From Planctomycetota bacterium (GTDB lineage: Bacteria; Planctomycetota; Phycisphaerae; FEN-1346; JAACEH01), in assembly GCA_016935955.1 (NCBI GenBank), contig JAFGPY010000268.1, positions 1-32,433 on the forward strand: a stretch of 32,433 bases of DNA. The letters are read 5' to 3'. The notes under the pieces were generated by a model. It was not told the DNA's origin and did not search any database. It saw only the letters and a program-made list of their open reading frames with translations. Positions 27,487 through 32,433 of the stretch are shown here, one piece after another; position 1 is the first letter of the stretch, and every line of letters starts with the position of its first letter. The position numbers and the translations under genes were made by a program.

Positions 27487-28461
27487 ATGCCCCTGTCGCG
27501 AAGAGAATTCCTCAAGGGTTCGATCGCCGGCCTGGGGGCCCTGTGCGCCGCCGGGTTGCCCCGCGTGCTCCGCGGCCAGGAGGCCGGCCCGGCCGCCAAG
27601 GCCGCGACCTCGGCCGGGGCCGTCTACGAGTTCAATGAACCGAAGCTGCTCGACGATTTCGGCAATGTCCAGGAGAACCTCGTCCTTCGCGGTTCGGTCC
27701 ATCGCATCCTCACCCAGATGACCGGCACCAAGAAAGGCATCTTCGCCTGGAAGGAATTCTTCAGCAAAGAGGACATCATCGGCATCAAGTTCCAGCCGAT
27801 TTCGGCCGACGTCCTGCGGACCTCGCCGGCGGTGGCCCGGATGCTGGTGGAGAGTCTGGTCGAGGGAGGTTTCCGAGCCGAGAAGATCGTCCTCCTGAGC
27901 CCCCCGCCCTACACGGCCGCCCTGGAAACGACCCCCGCCCTGCGCGGCTACCTCAAGGACAAGGTCGCGGCCGGCAAACGCGAGACGCAATTCAGCCGCG
28001 CCGCCGAGCAGGTCACGGCCATTCTCAACGTGCCGTCGCTGATGGACCACCGCCTGTTCGGCCTGTCGTGCGGCACGGTGAACATGGCCCTCGACCTGAT
28101 CAGCAACCCGGGCGAGTTCTTCGACCCCGGCGGCACGCCCGGCCTGGTCGACCTCGTGGCCTGTGACATGATCCGCAAGAAGCATCGCCTGACGATCGTC
28201 AACGCCATTCGCGGCATCTACGACGGCGGGCCGCGCGCCCCGCGCGAAAAGGTCTGGAACCAGTGCTCGATCCTGGCCGGGACGGACTTCGTGGCCGTGG
28301 ACCGCGTGGCCTGGGACATTCTGGACTCGGCCCGTTTCGGTCGCGGGCTGCAGGGCTTGGCCGACTCCGGCCGCGAACCGACCTACCTGGCCGAAGCCGC
28401 CCGCCGCGGCCTGGGCCTGGCCGACCTTGGCCGCATCCGCCGCATCCGCGTCAGCTTCTGA
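27487..28461 (+). CDS. Tat-exported DUF362 protein
   Basis: A 324-residue protein with a twin-arginine signal (SRREFLKGSIAGLGALCAAG, residues 4-23), so it is probably folded, perhaps with a cofactor, before export. The body matches DUF362: IIGIKFQPISADVLRTSP near residue 97, VNAIRGIYDGGP and ILAGTDFVAVDRVAWDIL near the C-terminus. DUF362 proteins are often found with iron-sulfur proteins, but I see no cysteine cluster here; the function of the family is poorly defined. The ATG has only a weak purine-rich region upstream. The following PHP-like gene has its own promoter. Confidence 0.82.
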   Translation: MPLSRREFLKGSIAGLGALCAAGLPRVLRGQEAGPAAKAATSAGAVYEFNEPKLLDDFGNVQENLVLRGSVHRILTQMTGTKKGIFAWKEFFSKEDIIGIKFQPISADVLRTSPAVARMLVESLVEGGFRAEKIVLLSPPPYTAALETTPALRGYLKDKVAAGKRETQFSRAAEQVTAILNVPSLMDHRLFGLSCGTVNMALDLISNPGEFFDPGGTPGLVDLVACDMIRKKHRLTIVNAIRGIYDGGPRAPREKVWNQCSILAGTDFVAVDRVAWDILDSARFGRGLQGLADSGREPTYLAEAARRGLGLADLGRIRRIRVSF

Positions 28462-28506
28462 AACAGTTCCGGCAATGGACCCATGCAGTCCGGGCGGCGA
28501 ATGGTG

Positions 28507-28535
28507 TTGCCCGGACCCGAGGAACGTGTTATAGA
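28507..28535 (+). promoter_or_regulatory. Candidate promoter for the PHP-like gene
   Basis: TTGCCC (28507-28512), 17-base spacer, TATAGA (28530-28535), about 50 bases upstream of the ATG at 28587. Confidence 0.55.
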
Positions 28536-28586
28536 ATGGGGCTTTCGGGCGGTGCGTTTTGACGAACTATGCAGGAAGGTGCAGCC

Positions 28587-29867
28587 ATGGAAGCGAAGAT
28601 TGCCGAACTTGAATCGCGACTGGACAGTTTCGATCGGGCCGAGCGGGACCAGACCCTGGACGATCTGCTGAAGATGGTCAAGGCCGGGCGGATCGCCCTG
28701 CCCGAACCGCAGGCCAAGGTCAACCTGCACGCCCACTCCTTCTATTCGTTTAACGCCGAGGGCTACTCGCCGACGCGCATCGTCTGGCGGGCTCGCCGCG
28801 AGGGGCTGCGGGCGGTCGGGCTGGTGGACTTCGACGTCTTCGACGGCATCGACGAGTTCTTCCGGGCCGGCGAGTTGCTGGGCATCCCGACCGTCGGCGG
28901 CATGGAGACCCGGGCTTACATCCCCGAGTTCTCGACCCGCGAGATCAGTTCGCCGGGCGAGCCGGGCATCACCTACCACATGGTCACGGGCGTGACGGGG
29001 TCGGCCATTGAGAATCCGGAGGCGGCCCGCTTCGCCGAGATGCTTCGGACCAACGCCCGCAATCGCAATATCGCCGTGGTCGAACTGGTCAACCCGTTCC
29101 TGGACCCGGTGGCCCTGGACTACGCCGAGGACGTGCTGCCGTTGTCGCCCTCCGGGACGCCGACCGAGCGGCACCTGTGCTACGCCTACGAGAAGAAGGC
29201 CGAGCAGGTCTTCCCGAAGATGGAGGACCGGGTGCGGTTCTGGGCCGGGAAGCTCGGGCAGCCGGCCGACAAGATGGCCGCAACGGTGGCCGACAGCCGC
29301 TCGCTTCAGGCCCTGATCCGCTCGAAGACGATGAAGAGCGGCGGCGTGGGCTACCAAACCCCGACGGCCGAGAGCTTCCCGCTGATGAGCGATATGAACC
29401 GTTTCGCCCTGTCGATGGGCAGCATCCCGACGATGACCTGGCTGGACGGGACGAGCCAGGGCGAGCAGGACATCGAGGAGCTTCTGGATCTCCAGATAGC
29501 TGCGGGCTCGGCGGCCATGAACATCATCCCCGACCGCAACTGGAACCTCAAGGACGCCGCGGTCCGCAAGACCAAAGTGGCCAACCTGTACTGGGCCGTC
29601 GAGTTGGCCGGCCAGCGGGACCTGCCCCTGGTGGTCGGCACGGAGCTGAACGCTCCGGGGCTGAAGTTCGTGGACGACTTCGACGCGGCGGATCTGGCCC
29701 CGGTGGTGGAGGCTTTCCTGTTCGGAGCCGACGTACTCGTGGGCCATACGGCCTCGGTCCTGGCCGGCGACGGAGGCTACCTGGACGAGGCGGTCGTCGC
29801 GCGGTTCAAGACGACGGCCGACCGCAACGCCCACTTCGCCGAGTACGGGCGATCGTGGCGGCGTTGA
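28587..29867 (+). CDS. PHP-domain-like protein with altered metal motif
   Basis: A 426-residue cytoplasmic protein. A short helical N-terminus (1-40) precedes a PHP-type phosphoesterase fold: motif I NLHAHSFYSFNAEGYSP (H48, H50), motif II VGLVDFDVFDG (77-87) where the usual TDH histidine is replaced by phenylalanine (F82), motif III GGMETRAY (E107), and GADVLVGHTASVL near the end. PHP domains bind two or three metals and cleave phosphoesters; the loss of a motif II histidine may change the metal site. AGGAAGG stands seven bases before the ATG at 28587, making it preferable to the ATG at 28569. The substrate is unknown. Confidence 0.78.
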   Translation: MEAKIAELESRLDSFDRAERDQTLDDLLKMVKAGRIALPEPQAKVNLHAHSFYSFNAEGYSPTRIVWRARREGLRAVGLVDFDVFDGIDEFFRAGELLGIPTVGGMETRAYIPEFSTREISSPGEPGITYHMVTGVTGSAIENPEAARFAEMLRTNARNRNIAVVELVNPFLDPVALDYAEDVLPLSPSGTPTERHLCYAYEKKAEQVFPKMEDRVRFWAGKLGQPADKMAATVADSRSLQALIRSKTMKSGGVGYQTPTAESFPLMSDMNRFALSMGSIPTMTWLDGTSQGEQDIEELLDLQIAAGSAAMNIIPDRNWNLKDAAVRKTKVANLYWAVELAGQRDLPLVVGTELNAPGLKFVDDFDAADLAPVVEAFLFGADVLVGHTASVLAGDGGYLDEAVVARFKTTADRNAHFAEYGRSWRR

Positions 29868-29979
29868 GTTGCCGACGACCGGACGGCGACATCAGCGTCT
29901 CCCTGCCGGGAGCGGTGCCGGGCGGGCAAATGAACGGCGCCGAAAAAAAAGAATTTTCTGAAATCCGTCCCTGATCCCA

Positions 29980-30006
29980 TTGACTTCTATTAGCCGATGG
30001 TATGAT
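29980..30006 (+). promoter_or_regulatory. Candidate promoter for the structured leader and DUF2156-GNAT gene
   Basis: TTGACT (29980-29985), a 15-base spacer and TATGAT (30001-30006). The spacer is short by one or two bases for a typical promoter. The expected start near 30013 falls just before the leader structure. Confidence 0.5.
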
Positions 30007-30016
30007 TGAAAAGCGT

Positions 30017-30098
30017 GGGTTGCCGGGGCGCTGAACTGCCGGCTCTGTAAGCCCTCCAAGTGGAGGACTGAGCTTCCTGACGCCCGAGACGGCAATCC
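30017..30098 (+). ncRNA. Structured 5' leader RNA of unknown class
   Basis: GGGTTGCCG (30017-30025) pairs with CGGCAATCC (30090-30098), nine pairs including one G-U. GGGCG (30026-30030) stacks directly and pairs with CGCCC (30081-30085), leaving a GAGA bulge. Inside, GCTC (30042-30045) pairs with GAGC (30070-30073), and CCTCC (30053-30057) with GGAGG (30062-30066) around AAGT. The fold starts just after the predicted transcription start and ends 22 bases before the ATG at 30121. It matches none of the riboswitch consensus patterns I recall. A cis-regulatory role is inference. Confidence 0.45.
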
Positions 30099-30120
30099 GC
30101 AGTGGAGCAAACCGAGAACA

Positions 30121-31716
30121 ATGGGAGACGATCCTGACGGATCGTATGGGCTACGCGGCGTCCTGCTCGAGGACAAGCCCCTCTTCGATTCCTACTTTGC
30201 AGCAACCCCAAGCCGCCTTTCTGACTACAGTTTTGCCGGGACGTTCATCTGGAGGCACCCGATTCATCTGCGCTGGGCGGTTCTGCACGGCCACCTGTGC
30301 GTCTTCGCCAATGGTGAAAACGGGTTGACGATGATCGCACCTCCGATGGGTGACGGCGACTTCGAGGCCGCCGTGCGGGCGTCCATCGAAATCTGTCGCG
30401 ACTTCAACCACCAGACCGGCCACCAGGGCAACATGGCTGTCGAGTACGTCACCGGGCCGATCCGCGACCGGTTTCCGGCCGGCTTCACGGTCGAGCCGAT
30501 GGGCGGCGACTACGTCTACTCGACCGAGAAGATGATCACCCTGGCCGGCGGCGAACTGTCGGGCAAGCGACACGACCGCAAACGGTTCATGACCCGCTAC
30601 GCGCCCCGGACCGAGCCGTTCGGACCGCAGCATGTGCAGCCGTGCCTGGACCTGCTGGCGAAATGGCAGTGCCAGCACGCCGACAGCGAGGATAACCTCG
30701 GCGAGACGATCCGCATCAAGCGGGCCAAGGAGAGCTTCGCCACGGGCGAGGCCATCCGCCACTGGGACGCCATCGGCCTGAAGGGCATGGTGCTCTATGT
30801 CGGAGACGAGATGGTGGGCTTCACGTTCGGCGAGTTGCTGGGCGCGGACACCTGCAACATCCTGATCGAGAAGACCGACCGGACGTTCGCCGGATCGGCC
30901 CAGTACATCTTCAGCGAGTTCTGCCGCCAGGCGTGGTCGGCGACCACGTGGTGCAACGCAGGCGACGACTGGGAGATTCCGTCGCTGGCCTACACCAAGC
31001 AGAGCTACCGGCCGGCCTTCCGGATTGAGAAGTGGCGGATGGTTCCGGTGCCGGCGACCGTCGTGGCCGCCCCGAGCAGCCCGCGGCATGAGCCGGCCGC
31101 AGAGACCGCAACCGTTGCGGTGGAAATGCCGACAGTGGCGATCGATGCATTTGCGGTCATTGAAACGCCGGCCGATGTCGCGGTCGTCGTCGATGCGGGG
31201 GCCCTGATGAGCACCGAGCCGACGGCAACGAGCGGCTTCGGCAGCGTCACGGAGGAAGCCCGCGAGGCTGACCTGGACGACCTGGTGGCCCTGGAGAATC
31301 GCAGCTTCGACGCCGAGTTGGCCATCTCGCGGCGGCAATGGAAGTACCTGATGCGGAGCCGTACGGCCGATGTTCGCGTCGTCCATCGCGAGGGCCGCGT
31401 CGTGGCCAGCCTGGTCCTGTTGCGGTTCCGGGTGCACAAAGGCGTCCTGAGTCGCATCTACAGCCTGGCCGTGGATGCCGAGTGCCGGCACCAGGGCCTG
31501 GGCCGGGCGATGGTCCGCGAGGCGATGGAGCAGTTGCGGCACGACGGCGTGCGAACGGCCGTGCTGGAAGTAGAACTGACGAACGTGGCGGCCATCCGAC
31601 TCTACGAGACGTTGGGATTCAGCACCATGCGGCGATTGGTGGATTACTACGGTCCCGGCCGCGACGGCTGGAAGATGCGAATCGACCTGGTCCAGGCCAA
31701 GCTGCTGGCGATGTGA
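30121..31716 (+). CDS. DUF2156 domain fused to a GNAT acetyltransferase
   Basis: A 531-residue protein. Residues 1 to about 305 are a DUF2156 domain, the fold of the C-terminal part of phosphatidylglycerol lysyltransferases, made of two GNAT-like halves (LEDKPLFDSYF, MAVEYVTGP, GDDWEIPSLAYTKQSYRPAF near its end). A low-complexity Pro/Ala/Val/Thr linker (about 308-370) joins it to a complete GNAT domain (about 371-525) with motif A VDAECRHQGLGRAMV (451-465) and VELTNVAAIRLYETLGF. The GNAT part probably acetylates an amine with acetyl-CoA, while the DUF2156 part may transfer an aminoacyl or other acyl group; neither substrate is known. The ATG at 30121 has only a distant GGAG. Confidence 0.82.
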   Translation: MGDDPDGSYGLRGVLLEDKPLFDSYFAATPSRLSDYSFAGTFIWRHPIHLRWAVLHGHLCVFANGENGLTMIAPPMGDGDFEAAVRASIEICRDFNHQTGHQGNMAVEYVTGPIRDRFPAGFTVEPMGGDYVYSTEKMITLAGGELSGKRHDRKRFMTRYAPRTEPFGPQHVQPCLDLLAKWQCQHADSEDNLGETIRIKRAKESFATGEAIRHWDAIGLKGMVLYVGDEMVGFTFGELLGADTCNILIEKTDRTFAGSAQYIFSEFCRQAWSATTWCNAGDDWEIPSLAYTKQSYRPAFRIEKWRMVPVPATVVAAPSSPRHEPAAETATVAVEMPTVAIDAFAVIETPADVAVVVDAGALMSTEPTATSGFGSVTEEAREADLDDLVALENRSFDAELAISRRQWKYLMRSRTADVRVVHREGRVVASLVLLRFRVHKGVLSRIYSLAVDAECRHQGLGRAMVREAMEQLRHDGVRTAVLEVELTNVAAIRLYETLGFSTMRRLVDYYGPGRDGWKMRIDLVQAKLLAM

Positions 31717-31756
31717 CCCGGCAGGCTACGTCGGATGACGACCTCGGACAGAGAAC

Positions 31757-31802
31757 CAGTGCACGAGCAGGGGCTACCCCTTTGTTCGTGCACTGTTCTT
31801 TT
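31757..31802 (+). terminator. Strong rho-independent terminator
   Basis: A long stem begins CAGTGCACGAGCA (31757-31769) and closes with TTGTTCGTGCACTG (31782-31795). Its apex is GGGG-CTA-CCCC, and the stem is followed by TTCTTTT (31796-31802). It lies 41 bases past the stop of the DUF2156-GNAT gene. Confidence 0.85.
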
Positions 31803-31829
31803 GAGGTCGCTCCGGTTAGAATCCTGCTT

Positions 31830-32433
31830 ATGGTCAAAACTTCATTCCCATCTTCCTGTTCCGGGTTAGCCCGGTCGCGGCCGGCAGCCGCCCTGCTGGT
31901 GTTGATGGTCCTGGCGACAACGACGGGCGCCGACGAGAAAGCGGAGCCGGCGTCGGGCCCGCTTCGCGTCTGTCCGGACAACCCACGGTACTTCGCCGAT
32001 GCGTCGGGCCGGGCGGTCTACCTGACGGGTTCGCACATCTGGCAGAACCTGAAGGACCTGGGCGAAGGCGATCCGCCGCCGGTCTTCGACTACGACGACT
32101 ACCTGGACCGGATGCGCCTCTACGGGCACAACTTCATCCGCCTCTGGACGTGGGAACTGAGCCGTTACAGCTACAAGGACACCGGCGGCAAGTCGCACTA
32201 CGCCGCCCCATTCCCCTGGCCGCGAACCGGGTCCGGCAAGGCCCTGGACGGCAAGCCGCGGTTCGACTTGGCGAAGTTCGACGCGGCGTACTTCGAGCGG
32301 CTCCGCACGCGCGTCATTCGGGCTCGCGACCGAGACATCTACGTCTCGATCATGCTCTTTGAGGGCCACGGCATGCAGTTCAGCAACCCGCCGTGGTGCT
32401 GGGACGGGCATCCTTTCAACAAGGCCAACAACA
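31830..32433 (+). CDS. Exported DUF4038-type glycoside hydrolase, 5' part only
   Basis: The gene runs off the window end; 201 codons are visible. An N-terminal signal peptide (AALLVLMVLATTTGADE, near residues 20-36) precedes the start of a TIM-barrel domain: PRYFADASGRAVYLTGSHIW, then YDDYLDRMRLYGHNFIRLWTWEL and RVIRARDRDIYVSIMLFEGHG, the pattern of DUF4038/putative collagen-binding glycosidases. The substrate cannot be read. TAGAAT (31817-31822) stands seven bases before the ATG and no ribosome site is evident, so the message may be leaderless. Confidence 0.8.
   Translation, partial: MVKTSFPSSCSGLARSRPAAALLVLMVLATTTGADEKAEPASGPLRVCPDNPRYFADASGRAVYLTGSHIWQNLKDLGEGDPPPVFDYDDYLDRMRLYGHNFIRLWTWELSRYSYKDTGGKSHYAAPFPWPRTGSGKALDGKPRFDLAKFDAAYFERLRTRVIRARDRDIYVSIMLFEGHGMQFSNPPWCWDGHPFNKANN

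Noticed and set aside
30017..30098. tRNA gene or known riboswitch
   Set aside because: There is no T-loop or acceptor stem pattern, and the helices do not fit the TPP, SAM-I, purine, fluoride or cyclic-di-GMP consensus patterns I recall.

Overview
The window is a GC-rich bacterial chromosome segment with dense coding on both strands, GTG/TTG starts beside ATG, good Shine-Dalgarno sequences and several sigma70-like promoters. The gene mix points to Planctomycetota, possibly a Phycisphaerae-like lineage: an exported YCF48-type beta-propeller protein, a Tat-exported DUF362 protein, exported transglutaminase-like paralogues, a GH78 alpha-L-rhamnosidase, a DUF4038-type glycosidase and several acyl-ester hydrolases. 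This placement is inference from gene content; no rRNA or tRNA gene is visible to test it.

Layout. 1-2.3 kb (minus): a small unknown protein, an isochorismatase-fold hydrolase and hemB. 2.5-5.5 kb (plus): a large secreted YCF48-like protein. 5.7-7.2 kb (minus): a membrane-anchored unknown protein and a Tam-like methyltransferase. 7.8-10.7 kb (minus): an operon of SAM hydroxide adenosyltransferase, bioA and bioD. 10.8-11.6 kb (minus): an orphan ABC ATPase. 11.7-13.6 kb (plus): two overlapping alpha/beta-hydrolase genes. 14.3-15.5 kb (minus): an exported TIM-barrel-like protein. 15.7-19.7 kb (plus): two tandem transglutaminase-like proteins, a one-domain asparaginase and a small unknown protein. 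19.9-22.2 kb (minus): a lipoprotein paralogue of the 14.3 kb protein, then an esterase. 22.4-25.5 kb (minus): a FlgM-like protein and a GH78 rhamnosidase. 25.7-27.1 kb (minus): an exported coiled-coil protein and rplU, without rpmA. 27.5-32.4 kb (plus): DUF362, PHP-like, DUF2156-GNAT fusion, and the start of a DUF4038-type glycosidase cut by the window end.

Functional themes. Several genes suit polysaccharide or glycan-ester use (GH78, acetyl-xylan-esterase-like, two related TIM-barrel proteins, DUF4038). The biotin operon pairs BioA, whose usual amino donor is SAM, with an enzyme that hydrolyses SAM. Housekeeping genes (hemB, rplU) are scattered singly.

The most unusual material is non-coding. 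Two intergenic elements (about 7225-7607 and 13697-14130) share terminal inverted repeats and the same mirror-symmetric set of nested GC-rich hairpins, and base changes between the copies preserve pairing. A second, shorter family of hairpins carrying a TGGCACCC-like flank occupies at least six other intergenic places. A third structure is a promoter followed by a folded leader of about 80 nt in front of the DUF2156-GNAT gene, whose transcript ends at a strong terminator.
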